Under the pieces are notes generated by a model. It saw only the letters and a list, made by a program, of their open reading frames with translations. It was not told the DNA's origin and made no database searches. The position numbers were made by a program, and so were the translations under genes. A stretch of DNA of 64,000 nucleotides from Cloacibacterium caeni (GTDB taxonomy: Bacteria > Bacteroidota > Bacteroidia > Flavobacteriales > Weeksellaceae): contig NZ_OU015321.1 in assembly GCF_907163105.1 (NCBI RefSeq), positions 2,495,001 to 2,559,000 of the forward strand. The letters are read 5' to 3'. The number at the start of each line of letters is the position of its first letter. The stretch's first letter is position 1. Of the stretch, positions 51,814-60,905 are shown one piece after another.

Positions 51814-54597
51814 TTAAAAATGGCCAACAGTTACCAGTTCTTTAATAGACGGAACGAAAGTCGTTAAGTTGATTCCTTCAACAGCTGTTTTGTACTCGTC
51901 AATACTTGGAATACGACCTAAGATTGCCGACAATACTACGACTGGAGTAGAAGCCAATAGAGATTCTCCTTTTTTACGATCAGAATCTTCTACTACTCTT
52001 CCTTGGAAAAGACGGGTGGAAGTTGCCAAAACAGTGTCTCCTTTTTCCGCTTTTTCTTGGTTACCCATGCAAAGATTACAACCTGGACGCTCTAAGTACA
52101 TCATATTTTCATACTGTGTACGAGCTTCGCCTTTTGGAGCTGCATCGTTAAATTCAAAACCTGAATATTTTTCTAATAATTCCCAATCGCCTTCAGCTTT
52201 TAATTCATCGATGATGTTATAAGTAGGAGCGGCTACAACCAATGGCGCTTGGAATTCTACTTTACCATTTTGTTTTTCAAGGTTTTTAAGCATTTGAGAA
52301 ACGATTTTAAGGTCACCTTTGTGAACCATACAAGAACCTACGAAACCAAGGTCAACTTTTTTCTCACCTCCGTAATACGTTAGATCTCTGATGGTGTCGT
52401 GCGTATATCTTTTAGAAACATCGTCGTTGTTTACATCTGGGTCTGCAATCATTGGTTCAACGATTTGATCTAAATCTACCACAACTTCAGCGTAATATTT
52501 AGCATTAGCATCTGGAGTTAAAGCAGGTTTGTCTCCTGTTCTGATTTCCTCAATTCTCTTATTTGCTTTATTGATTAATCCTTGTAGAACGTGATTTTTA
52601 TTGTCCATTCCTTTATCAATCATAATCTGGATTCTGCTTTTTGCAATTTCCAATGATTCAATCAAAGTGTCATCTTCTGAGATACAAATTGAAGCTTTCG
52701 CTTTCATTTCTGCAGTCCAGTCTGTGAAGGTAAATGCTTGGTCGGCAGGAAGTGTTCCAATGTGAACTTCAATAATTCTACCTTGGAAAACGTTTTCTCC
52801 GTCAAATTGCTTCAACATCTGAGCCTGAGTTGCATGAACTACATCACGGAAATCCATGTGCTTTTTCATTTCGCCTTTGAAAGTCACTTTTACAGATTCA
52901 GGAATTGGCATTGAAGCCTCACCTGTTGCCAAAGCCAAAGCTACCGTTCCAGAGTCAGCGCCGAAAGCCACACCTTTAGACATTCTTGTGTGAGAATCTC
53001 CTCCGATGATGATTGCCCATTCGTCTACTGTAATATCGTTAAGAACTTTATGAATAACATCTGTCATTGCGTGATATTCACCTTTCGGGTCACGAGCTGT
53101 GATTACCCCGAAATCATTCATAAATTTCATTAATTTAGGAATATTAGCCTGCGCTTTTTTATCCCAAACTGAAGCGGTGTGACAACCTGACTGATACGCT
53201 CCATCTACAATTGGAGAAATCACCGTTGCTGCCATAGATTCTAGTTCTTGAGCGGTCATTAAACCTGTAGTGTCTTGAGAACCAACGATATTTACTTCAA
53301 CTCTTACATCAGAACCTGCGTGTAATAATTTACCTTCAGGAACACCCACTGCATTTCTGTTGAAGATTTTTTCAACAGCGGTAAGTCCTTGTCCTTCGAT
53401 AGAAATTTCTTTAGAAGGTGCAAAAACCGTTGGAGCAGTAATTCCTAAAGTTTTTGCAGCAAATGTTTGGATTTTTTTACCAAAAACGATAGCATAAGAA
53501 CCACCAGCTCTAATAAATTCTAATTTTTGAGGAGTAAATGATTTTGAAATATCTTTCAATTCAGTTTCTCCGTTATATAATTTCTTTTCTTTGGTATTGA
53601 TGGTTAAAACAGTTCCTGTAGCAACGGAATATTTTTCTTCTAAAACAATATCACCATTTTCATTACGAACAGGGTTTCCGTTTTCGTCAACTTTTTTCAC
53701 CCAGTTTTGAAGGTCTATTCCAATACCTCCAGTTACATCAACTGTAGTTAAGAAAATTGGAGAAATTCCATTAGTTCCAGCTACAATTGGAGCGATGTTT
53801 ACGAATGGTACGTAAGGACTTGCTTGTTTACCAGTCCAAAGTGCAACGTTGTTTACCCCAGACATACGAGAAGAACCAACTCCCATTGTTCCTTTTTCTG
53901 CAATAAGCATTACACTTGCATCAGGATGTTGAGCTTGTAAAGCTTTTATTTCTTCCTGTTGAGCAGGAGACATCATACATTTTCCGTGTAATTCACGGTC
54001 TGAACGAGAGTGTGCCTGATTTCCCGGAGATAATAAATCAGTTGAAATATCACCTTCTGCAGCGATATAAGTCACAACTTTAATTTCTTCTGGAACTTCT
54101 GGAAGTTTAGTGAAAAACTCTGCTTTTGCATAGCTTTCCAAAATATCTTTAGCGATTACATTTCCCGTTTCATAAGCTTCTTTTAAACGTGCTGTATCAG
54201 CATCATATAAGAAAACCTGAGTTTTAAGAACTTCAGCGGCTTGTTTTGCAATAGCTTCATCATTTCCTAAAGCCAAATCAAGAAGAACTTCGATAGAAGG
54301 ACCTCCTTTCATGTGAGATAGCAATTCAAAAGCGAAAGTTGGAGTAATTTCTTCAACCACAGATTCACCAAGGATTATTTCCTTTAAAAACTTAGCTTTT
54401 ACACCAGCTGCACTAGTTGTGCCTGGTAAAATGTTATAGATGAAAAATTGTAGAGAATCAGCTCTGTACTCATTTGCTGTATCTTTAATTTGCTCAATAA
54501 TTGCGCTTAGTAATTCTGCACTGTCAATAGGTTTTGGGTGAAGCCCCTGTGCTTTTCTTTCTTCGATTTCCTGGATGTAATCCTGATAAATATTCAT
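51814..54597 (-). CDS. acnB: Bifunctional aconitate hydratase 2 / 2-methylisocitrate dehydratase
   Basis: AcnB is the second aconitase type. The 927-residue protein has the AcnB N-terminal HEAT-like and swivel domains before the catalytic core (MNIYQDYIQEIEERKAQGL; later SDRELHGKCMMSPAQQ). The cluster cysteines are in GFVGSCMVHKGD and RPGCNLCMGNQEK. In other bacteria AcnB also serves propionate metabolism and can bind mRNA as the apo-form. It is next to acnA on the same strand; each gene has its own intergenic space, so they are probably separate units. Confidence 0.94.
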   Translation of the reverse strand: MNIYQDYIQEIEERKAQGLHPKPIDSAELLSAIIEQIKDTANEYRADSLQFFIYNILPGTTSAAGVKAKFLKEIILGESVVEEITPTFAFELLSHMKGGPSIEVLLDLALGNDEAIAKQAAEVLKTQVFLYDADTARLKEAYETGNVIAKDILESYAKAEFFTKLPEVPEEIKVVTYIAAEGDISTDLLSPGNQAHSRSDRELHGKCMMSPAQQEEIKALQAQHPDASVMLIAEKGTMGVGSSRMSGVNNVALWTGKQASPYVPFVNIAPIVAGTNGISPIFLTTVDVTGGIGIDLQNWVKKVDENGNPVRNENGDIVLEEKYSVATGTVLTINTKEKKLYNGETELKDISKSFTPQKLEFIRAGGSYAIVFGKKIQTFAAKTLGITAPTVFAPSKEISIEGQGLTAVEKIFNRNAVGVPEGKLLHAGSDVRVEVNIVGSQDTTGLMTAQELESMAATVISPIVDGAYQSGCHTASVWDKKAQANIPKLMKFMNDFGVITARDPKGEYHAMTDVIHKVLNDITVDEWAIIIGGDSHTRMSKGVAFGADSGTVALALATGEASMPIPESVKVTFKGEMKKHMDFRDVVHATQAQMLKQFDGENVFQGRIIEVHIGTLPADQAFTFTDWTAEMKAKASICISEDDTLIESLEIAKSRIQIMIDKGMDNKNHVLQGLINKANKRIEEIRTGDKPALTPDANAKYYAEVVVDLDQIVEPMIADPDVNNDDVSKRYTHDTIRDLTYYGGEKKVDLGFVGSCMVHKGDLKIVSQMLKNLEKQNGKVEFQAPLVVAAPTYNIIDELKAEGDWELLEKYSGFEFNDAAPKGEARTQYENMMYLERPGCNLCMGNQEKAEKGDTVLATSTRLFQGRVVEDSDRKKGESLLASTPVVVLSAILGRIPSIDEYKTAVEGINLTTFVPSIKELVTVGHF

Positions 54598-54770
54598 AAT
54601 TTTTGAAGTCTTTTTAAACTTAATAATTAGATGATTTACTGTACTTTAGTAGTTAAAATTTTTATAATCATCAATCTTTTTATAATGATGCTCAAAAGTA
54701 AGAAAATTTAATTTGCAGAGGATATCTTTTTTTAAAATTTTATAGATGAAGCATATTATTTAAATCAATC

Positions 54771-54801
54771 TTGTAAAATATAAAGTTTAGAATTACATTT
54801 G
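54771..54801 (+). promoter_or_regulatory. Promoter: TTG (-33) and TACATTTG (-7)
   Basis: TTG at 54771-54773 and TACATTTG at 54794-54801 are 20 bp apart. The DUF2752 ATG follows the box by 4 nt. Confidence 0.65.
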
Positions 54802-54805
54802 TTTT

Positions 54806-55174
54806 ATGTACAAGGGTGAAAAAAAATGGATTTTTGTAGTTATAATACTGCTTATAACAGGTTATTATTTTTTTCTAAATCCTTATGAACAAGAGTATTT
54901 TTTTATTTCTTGTCCTTTTTATAAGATTACGGGTTTCCAGTGTTCAGGTTGTGGTTCACAAAGAGCATTTCACGAAATTTTACATCTGAACTTCAAAGAA
55001 GCGTTTCGCCAAAATGCACTTGTACTAATCGCAATTCCTTATTTTTCATTGATTTTCTTTACCAGTTTTTTTCAAGAAAAATTCGCTAAACTAAGACAGT
55101 TTCTCATCGGCAAGAAAACAATACTAATTTTGTTCTTCATCGCAATTCTTTTCGGTATTTTTAGAAATTTATAA
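54806..55174 (+). CDS. DUF2752 family membrane protein
   Basis: A 122-residue protein with three helices (about residues 8-22, 72-88, 103-119) and the DUF2752 motif CPFYKITGFQCSGCGSQR near 32-49. The conserved cysteines face an unknown role. Its start codon follows a good promoter by only 4 nt, so it is probably read from a leaderless message. It is adjacent to the TPP riboswitch but ends before its promoter; no functional link is evident. Confidence 0.82.
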   Translation: MYKGEKKWIFVVIILLITGYYFFLNPYEQEYFFISCPFYKITGFQCSGCGSQRAFHEILHLNFKEAFRQNALVLIAIPYFSLIFFTSFFQEKFAKLRQFLIGKKTILILFFIAILFGIFRNL

Positions 55175-55182
55175 AAATTTTA

Positions 55183-55190
55183 TACATTTG
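55183..55190 (+). promoter_or_regulatory. -7 box of the TPP-riboswitch transcript
   Basis: TACATTTG lies directly before the riboswitch, as expected for a promoter that places the RNA in the leader. Confidence 0.6.
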
Positions 55191-55196
55191 CACTCA

Positions 55197-55275
55197 AGAA
55201 AAAGGGGTGCTGTAAAAAGCTGAGATTATACCCAAAGAACATAGAACAGGTAATGCTGTTTATGGAAACGTCTTT
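55197..55275 (+). ncRNA. TPP riboswitch (thi-box)
   Basis: The conserved pieces appear in order: GGGGTGC (55204-55210), GCTGAGA (55219-55225) with CCC, AAC, GAACAGG and TAATGC (55251-55256). These are the thiamine-pyrophosphate aptamer core. It lies between the -7 box and the TonB receptor start (55337). I cannot decide between translational and transcriptional control; no clear terminator hairpin follows. It implies that the receptor is repressed by TPP. Confidence 0.88.
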
Positions 55276-55336
55276 GATGTATTTTTCACACGTGGCATCC
55301 TTTTATTCGATTTGTTTAATTTTTTACAACATCAGA

Positions 55337-57439
55337 ATGAAAGGATTTATTATTTTAGGGCTAGGAATGAGCTCTGTTCTCTCTGCGCAAATAGATACGG
55401 CGCAAGTAAAAGAAATTCAAGAGGTTAGCTTTACGAAAAGGCTGCCGGTTTCCAAAGAAATTATTAACGTACAAAAAGATTTAGGAGCCAAAAATCTAGG
55501 TCAGGATTTGCCTATTTTGCTCAAAAATCAAATGTCTGTAGTTGCAACTTCGGATGCTGGAAACGGAGTGGGTTACACTGGTTTCAGAATTAGAGGAAGT
55601 GCAGGAACAAGCATTAATGTAATGCTGAATGGTGTTCCGTATAACGATTCGGAAAGTCAAGGGACTTTTTTTGTGAATATTCCAGACATGGCAAGTTCGG
55701 CATCGCAGATTGTCATCCAAAGAGGAGTAGGAACTTCTAGCAATGGAACAGCAAGTTTCGGAGCAAGTGTGAATATTTTGACCAAAAATCCAGAGGAGAA
55801 ACCTTATTTTTTGACCAATCAAAGCGCAGGAAGTTTTAACACCTTTAAACATTCCTTTGAAGCAGGAACAGGAAAATTTTTGAACAATTTACTGTCGGTT
55901 TCGGCAAGGTATTCTATCATTAATTCAGATGGTTACATTGATAGAGCTTTTTCTAAACTCAATTCTTACAATATCAATGCGCTCTTCGAAAAAGGCAATA
56001 CGAAACTGAGATTTTTAACTTTCGGTGGAAAAGAAAAAACGTATCAAGCGTGGAATGGAATTGATAAAGCTACCTATGAATCTAATCCGAAATTTAATTA
56101 TTCTGGAGCAATTTATGATGCTAATTGGGAAAATATTATTGGGTTTTACGATAATGAAACCGATAATTACCGACAAAACCATTATCATTTACTTTGGGAA
56201 CAAAAACTCGGTAAAATTTGGAATCTAGAAACTACTTTTCATCTCACTCATGGAGAAGGTTACTATGAAAATTATAAGCAAGATGCTAAATTTTCTAAAT
56301 ATGATTTGCCCAATATCGTAGAAAACGGAAATACAATTACCAGAACAGATTTCATTAGAAAAAAATGGTTAGATAATGATTTTTACGGCGTAGTTTCTAG
56401 TCTTTATGGGAATTTTGAAAATCTTAATTTGAATTTCGGAGTAGCTGCAAATCAATATTTCGGGAGACATTTTGGGAACGTGACTGGAGTGAAATATACT
56501 GATATTTTCGAGCACGAATATTACAGAAATAATGCTTTGAAAAATGAAGTTTCAGGTTTTGCGAAAGCCATTTACAAAATGGAAAAACTTGAATTTTTTG
56601 GAGATTTACAACTTAGAAACATTGACTATAAAACATATATTTTAGATGAAAATGCAGAAGAAGGAGCAGATTTAAGTCAGAAATGGACGTTTTTTAATCC
56701 AAAATTCGGGGTGAATTATCAGTTAGAAAACGGAAAATTATTTTTCTCTTATGCTCATGCTCACAGAGAACCTAACCGTGATGATTTATTTGCCAATCCT
56801 AATACGAAGCCAGAAAAATTACATGATTTTGAGCTCGGTTTAGAAAAAACGTTTGGTAATGTTTCTTTTACTGCAAACGCTTATTACATGAATTATGTGA
56901 ATCAATTGGTACTAAGTGGAGAAATCAACATGGTAGGAGAATTCATTAAAATTAATTCTGGAAAATCTTATAGATTAGGTTTAGAATTGGGAACTTTGGC
57001 TAAAGTTTCAGAAAAACTGAACGTATTAGGAAATATTACTTTGAGTCAGAATAAAAATGTAGATTTCAAAATTGAAGAAAATTCTACAGTGACTAATTTG
57101 GGTAATACTAACATTTCTTTCTCTCCTAATATTATTGCCAATGCTATAATTCAGTATAAGCCTATTAAAAATTTACAGTTAAATCTTAATAATCAATATA
57201 TTGGAAAGCAATATTTGGACAACACAGAAACCCAATCACTACAACTGAATGATTATTTCTTGACTGATTTTAATGCACAATATGAGTTTAAAATTGCAAA
57301 ACAAGAGGTGAGTTTACAATTTTTGCTGAATAATATTTTTGACAAAAAATATGTAAATAACGGTTTTGTGTATGATGGACCTTACTATTATGCACAAGCT
57401 GGAAGAAATTTTATGATGGGGCTAAATGTTAAGCTGTAA
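55337..57439 (+). CDS. TonB-dependent outer membrane receptor under TPP control, candidate thiamine transporter
   Basis: A 700-residue outer-membrane receptor. A signal peptide ends near SAQ (about residue 18). A plug domain spans about 35-150 (FRIRGSAGTSINVMLNGVPYND, IVIQRGVGTSSNG) and a 22-strand barrel follows, ending GRNFMMGLNVKL. There is no carboxypeptidase-like N-terminal domain. I start it at 55337 because the longer frame from 55253 begins inside the riboswitch. The riboswitch makes thiamine or a precursor the likely cargo (inference). No inner-membrane transporter follows; an IS4 element begins 6 bp after the stop. Confidence 0.88.
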   Translation: MKGFIILGLGMSSVLSAQIDTAQVKEIQEVSFTKRLPVSKEIINVQKDLGAKNLGQDLPILLKNQMSVVATSDAGNGVGYTGFRIRGSAGTSINVMLNGVPYNDSESQGTFFVNIPDMASSASQIVIQRGVGTSSNGTASFGASVNILTKNPEEKPYFLTNQSAGSFNTFKHSFEAGTGKFLNNLLSVSARYSIINSDGYIDRAFSKLNSYNINALFEKGNTKLRFLTFGGKEKTYQAWNGIDKATYESNPKFNYSGAIYDANWENIIGFYDNETDNYRQNHYHLLWEQKLGKIWNLETTFHLTHGEGYYENYKQDAKFSKYDLPNIVENGNTITRTDFIRKKWLDNDFYGVVSSLYGNFENLNLNFGVAANQYFGRHFGNVTGVKYTDIFEHEYYRNNALKNEVSGFAKAIYKMEKLEFFGDLQLRNIDYKTYILDENAEEGADLSQKWTFFNPKFGVNYQLENGKLFFSYAHAHREPNRDDLFANPNTKPEKLHDFELGLEKTFGNVSFTANAYYMNYVNQLVLSGEINMVGEFIKINSGKSYRLGLELGTLAKVSEKLNVLGNITLSQNKNVDFKIEENSTVTNLGNTNISFSPNIIANAIIQYKPIKNLQLNLNNQYIGKQYLDNTETQSLQLNDYFLTDFNAQYEFKIAKQEVSLQFLLNNIFDKKYVNNGFVYDGPYYYAQAGRNFMMGLNVKL

Positions 57440-57445
57440 AAAAAA

Positions 57446-58781
57446 TCAATACTGTCCTAAATAAAAATTATTAAAAATAGAAACAGCCTAAATACCTATT
57501 TTACATTTAGCTTTACATTTAATTTCAAAAAAGAACCCCTTGATAATAGTTTTTGGGGGTTTCAGGCGGTTGCTCAAATGGTTTGTCGAGCCAAAATTGA
57601 AGATTAATTTTAACAAAAATATTCAATCGGATAAAAGCTACCAGATTTGATAATTGCCAATTATATTTAGCGATGGATTTCAGGTATTTCAGAATGAGAA
57701 TAGTGATAAGTGCCGTCCAGATTTGGATTTTCACTGCATTTTCAGAAGTTCCAATGAAGGTTTTGATGTGAAGCAACTGCTTGATATCTCTAAAAAAGAT
57801 CTCAATTTGCCATCTTTGCTTGTATAATTCTGCTATGGTAGAAGCAGCCCAAGAGAAATTATTGGAAATCATTTCAATGGTTTGCTTGTTTTCATTATCC
57901 CAAATAGCCACTCTTCTTAATTTTTTTGGATATTTTTCTTTGGATAAAGGATTTGAGAGTACTATTTCTTCGTCTTTTAGGATGCTTTGAGCTCCTTTTG
58001 GTGGAAGTTCTCGTTCCTGTAAAGTTTCAAATTTCAGATTTTCTTTATGTCTTATTACGAAGAAAACACCTTTGCTGTCCCAAATAGAGAGCATTGGAAA
58101 ATCGTTATAGAATCGGTCTGCAACAATGACTGCTCCCTTTTCCAAAGGAATGTTTTCCGCTCCCTTGTTATCAGCAACACTTCCTTTGGTAATATTCACA
58201 TAAACAGGAAGTTTCCCGTCATATTCAAGTAAGGTATGCATTTTCACGGCTCCTTTTTTAGTTCGATATGTTGCCCAATCGAACAAAGACAGGCATAGAG
58301 AAATAAGGGTAGAATCTAATAAATAGACAGGAACTTTTATTTTGAGTTTTATCCGTCTTTCTTTCGTGTGCTGTCCTAATTGTTCTAATAGTTTGAAATA
58401 CACGTCTTTAAACAAATCTGCATCTCGTTTTCCATTCTGGTAGCTAATAGAAGATTTGGAAGGTGCTGTTTTTATCCCTAAATGATTCAGGTTTCCTGTG
58501 GCACTGCGAAGCCCGTTGGAAATGTCCCGAACCGAAGTGCTTTTGGCAAAATGACAGAAAAGCATAGAAACTAAGTGGTTCCAACTATCAAATCCTTTAT
58601 TTCGGTAATCGGTTTTCTTCTCAATTACTATTTTTTTGAAAATCCCTCGGTCTATTTTTGAAATGATTTGGGAAAATAATGTTAATTTTGAATCCATAAG
58701 AAGGTTTTTTTGTTGTACAACCTCAAAGATACTTTGAGTTACTTTAATTCCTTCTTATTTTTTTATTTAGGACGCTATTGA
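57446..58781 (-). mobile_element. IS4-family insertion sequence (about 1336 bp)
   Basis: The terminal inverted repeats are TCAATACTGTCCTAAATAAA (57446) and, as complement of the right end, TCAATAGCGTCCTAAATAAA. Both ends sit in A-runs (8 A on the left, 7 on the right), so a poly-A target duplication is plausible but cannot be sized. The insertion is 6 bp after the TonB receptor stop. The outer 6 bp of each end are assigned by symmetry alone. Confidence 0.85.
57525..58697 (-). CDS. IS4-family transposase
   Basis: A 390-residue DDE transposase. Asp128 (LLDSTLISL), Asp194 (VADRFYNDF) and Glu299 are the catalytic residues. The IS4 signature Y-(2)-R-(3)-E-(6)-K is complete at Y292, R295, E299 and K306. 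An N-terminal DUF4372-like region (FDSWNHLVSMLFCHFAKS) precedes it. No frameshift or stop is seen, so it may be active. Confidence 0.93.
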   Translation of the reverse strand: MDSKLTLFSQIISKIDRGIFKKIVIEKKTDYRNKGFDSWNHLVSMLFCHFAKSTSVRDISNGLRSATGNLNHLGIKTAPSKSSISYQNGKRDADLFKDVYFKLLEQLGQHTKERRIKLKIKVPVYLLDSTLISLCLSLFDWATYRTKKGAVKMHTLLEYDGKLPVYVNITKGSVADNKGAENIPLEKGAVIVADRFYNDFPMLSIWDSKGVFFVIRHKENLKFETLQERELPPKGAQSILKDEEIVLSNPLSKEKYPKKLRRVAIWDNENKQTIEMISNNFSWAASTIAELYKQRWQIEIFFRDIKQLLHIKTFIGTSENAVKIQIWTALITILILKYLKSIAKYNWQLSNLVAFIRLNIFVKINLQFWLDKPFEQPPETPKNYYQGVLF

Positions 58782-58824
58782 AAAAAAATCATTTAAAGAA
58801 TAAAATTTGAAAAGAATAATTGCT

Positions 58825-58832
58825 TATATTTG
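58825..58832 (+). promoter_or_regulatory. -7 box upstream of the first T9SS protein gene
   Basis: TATATTTG lies 24 bp before the start, with a TTTG at 58806-58809 (15-bp spacing). Confidence 0.5.
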
Positions 58833-58856
58833 TAATAATAACCAATAAATTAAAAA

Positions 58857-59540
58857 ATGAAAAAACTTTATTCTTTTTTCGCAACCATTTTTACAGTAGT
58901 TGCAATTTACAGTCAGTCATTATTAACAATTGAGCAAACTCCAGCCAATTCTGGAATTTATACCATAACCTATAATGATTCAGCAAATGGATGGGCTTTT
59001 TATAATCCAGGAGTGGGAAATCCTATTGGAGTTTATTTGTGGTTAAATGGTGCAGATAATTCTACAGGAAGTCCATTTAATGATAATTTCAGTAATATCA
59101 CGGCTCAATTAACATGGGATGGTACAAATTATAGTGGAACAATTGATTTAAATACCCATAATTTTAATAAAACTGGCGGTGTTTTACCAGCAGGAACTAC
59201 TGTAACAGAATTGCATTTCCTATTTACAGAATTTCCAATAGGTAAAAATACACATCAAACTACCGACAAATTAGCATCTGCTTATGGATTTACATCTACC
59301 ACTACCAGTTCACTAAGTACAATAGATATTAACAGCTCGAAATTTAAATCTTTTGTTTCAGAAGGTAGATTGTATACTCCTAAAAAAGGAATTGTAAACA
59401 TTCAAGTCATGGATTTCTCTGGAAGAGTGATTAAAACATTTACGGCTAATTCTTCTGTAAATGGAATCGAACTTAATCTTCCTAAAAAAGGAAACTTTAT
59501 ATTGAAATTAGATAATGAAATTGTAAAGTTTAAATATTAA
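58857..59540 (+). CDS. T9SS-secreted protein with a C-terminal sorting domain
   Basis: A 227-residue secreted protein. The signal peptide covers about residues 1-20 (ending YSQS). The middle (about 21-150) is a beta-rich domain, Asn/Gly/Thr-rich, with no family that I recognise. The last about 70 residues form a type A T9SS sorting domain, with SFVSEGRLYTPKKG and VNGIELNLPKKGNFILK; the same domain closes the protein at 61268. It lies between the IS4 and IS3 elements. Confidence 0.85.
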   Translation: MKKLYSFFATIFTVVAIYSQSLLTIEQTPANSGIYTITYNDSANGWAFYNPGVGNPIGVYLWLNGADNSTGSPFNDNFSNITAQLTWDGTNYSGTIDLNTHNFNKTGGVLPAGTTVTELHFLFTEFPIGKNTHQTTDKLASAYGFTSTTTSSLSTIDINSSKFKSFVSEGRLYTPKKGIVNIQVMDFSGRVIKTFTANSSVNGIELNLPKKGNFILKLDNEIVKFKY

Positions 59541-59561
59541 AAATATCCTTCATAAATAATT

Positions 59562-59593
59562 AAAAGACTGCTGTTTAATGGCAGTCTTTTTTT
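59562..59593 (+). terminator. Terminator after the first T9SS gene
   Basis: AAAAGACTGC pairs with GCAGTCTTTT around a 9-nt loop, followed by T. The IS3-type element begins 7 bp later. Confidence 0.88.
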
Positions 59594-59640
59594 GTGGATT
59601 TGACCCGTCCTAAAATAAGTTTACACCCAATAGACTTATT

Positions 59641-60030
59641 ATGGAAAATCGAGAGAAGACAGTAGAAAAGCGTACACAACAAGATTACACAATGGCTTTT
59701 AAATTAGGTATTGTAAGCCGTGTAGAAAAGGGCGAATTCACTTACAAACAGGCACAGCAACATTACGGTATCCAAGGTAGAAGCACCGTTTTGGTTTGGC
59801 TCAGAAAATATGGTAATTTAGATTGGAGCAAACCCACCATTCATACCATGTTACAATCCAAAGAAACACCCGCCGAAAAGATTAAAAGATTAGAGAAAGA
59901 ATTAGCTGATGAGAAACTGAAAACCAAAGTTCTCAATATGATGATTGATATCTCCGACAAGCAATACGGCACACAGATCCGAAAAAAGTTTACGCCCAAA
60001 CAGTCAGACAACTCCAAGAAAAAGGATTGA
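59641..60030 (+). CDS. IS3-family transposase OrfA
   Basis: A 129-residue helix-turn-helix protein (AFKLGIVSRVEKGEFTYKQAQQHYGIQGRSTVLVWLRKYG) with a coiled coil at about 75-105. The slippery A AAA AAG lies at 59982-59988 in phase for a -1 shift. Only remote similarity to the other OrfA is visible. Its stop overlaps the TTG start of orfB. Confidence 0.92.
   Translation: MENREKTVEKRTQQDYTMAFKLGIVSRVEKGEFTYKQAQQHYGIQGRSTVLVWLRKYGNLDWSKPTIHTMLQSKETPAEKIKRLEKELADEKLKTKVLNMMIDISDKQYGTQIRKKFTPKQSDNSKKKD
59982..59988 (+). promoter_or_regulatory. -1 frameshift site (A6G) of the second IS3 type
   Basis: A AAA AAG is in the orfA phase. After slippage the orfB frame reads KKVYAQTVRQLQEKG and continues into orfB without a stop. 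Confidence 0.82.
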
Positions 60031-60872
60031 GTTTATCCAAAATCTGCAGATTGTTTGGGATAAGCAGACAAGCCATTTACCAGCAGCGCCAAAGATTATG
60101 TGTTCGGGAAAAAGAATTGGAGAAAGTTAAACGATTTGTTGAGGAGATACGTTTAGAACAGCCCAGAATAGGAACAAGAAAACTTTATTATTTGCTTAAA
60201 AATAAGTTCAAGCTTGAAAACATAAAAATAGGCAGAGATGCGCTGTTCAATTATTTACGAAGAGAAAATCTGCTTATTTATCCTAAGAAAAGATATACAA
60301 GAACAACTTTCTCCAAACACTGGCTCAGAAAACACCCCAACCTTTTGAAAACGACTTGCCTAAAAAGAAAAGAACAGGTATTTGTAAGCGATATCACTTA
60401 TATAAAAACCAAAACGAATGTCTGTTATTTATCTTTGGTTACGGATGCTTACAGCAGAAAAATAATGGGTTACGAATTAAGTGAAAATATGAATGCTGAA
60501 AATGTAGTCAAAGCTCTGAAAATGGCCGTTAAAAACAGAACAACACATCTTCCGCTTATTCATCACTCAGACAGGGGATTGCAATATTGCTCAGAAGTGT
60601 ATCAGAAAGTACTTGTTGAAAACAAAATAAAACCCTCAATGACAGATGGCTATGATTGTTATCAAAATGCTTTGGCAGAAAGAATAAACGGAATATTGAA
60701 GCAGGAATTTTTAATTTATAAATGCAAAAACATTCAGGATTTAAAACAAATGGTTAAAGAAAGTATTTATATTTACAACAACAAAAGACCACATCTTAGT
60801 CTGAAGATGAAAACCCCGGAAACAATCCACAAAAAATCCGGAAAATCAATATCTTCCGGATTGGTATTTTAA
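60027..60872 (+). CDS. IS3-family transposase OrfB
   Basis: The rve catalytic protein, 281 residues from the TTG at 60027. D122 (VSDITYIKT), D182 (HHSDRGLQY) and E218 (NALAERING) keep the DD35E pattern. The fusion made by frameshift at 59982 is likely the active transposase. A TTG start for free OrfB is weak. No disruption is seen. Confidence 0.92.
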   Translation: MSLSKICRLFGISRQAIYQQRQRLCVREKELEKVKRFVEEIRLEQPRIGTRKLYYLLKNKFKLENIKIGRDALFNYLRRENLLIYPKKRYTRTTFSKHWLRKHPNLLKTTCLKRKEQVFVSDITYIKTKTNVCYLSLVTDAYSRKIMGYELSENMNAENVVKALKMAVKNRTTHLPLIHHSDRGLQYCSEVYQKVLVENKIKPSMTDGYDCYQNALAERINGILKQEFLIYKCKNIQDLKQMVKESIYIYNNKRPHLSLKMKTPETIHKKSGKSISSGLVF

Positions 60873-60905
60873 TGTAAAACTTGTAAACCTATTTTAGGAT
60901 TAGTC

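Noticed and set aside
50264-54597. Long plus-strand frames opposite acnA and acnB (for example 51869-52222)
   Set aside because: They are shadows of the two aconitase genes, and none has motifs or a promoter.
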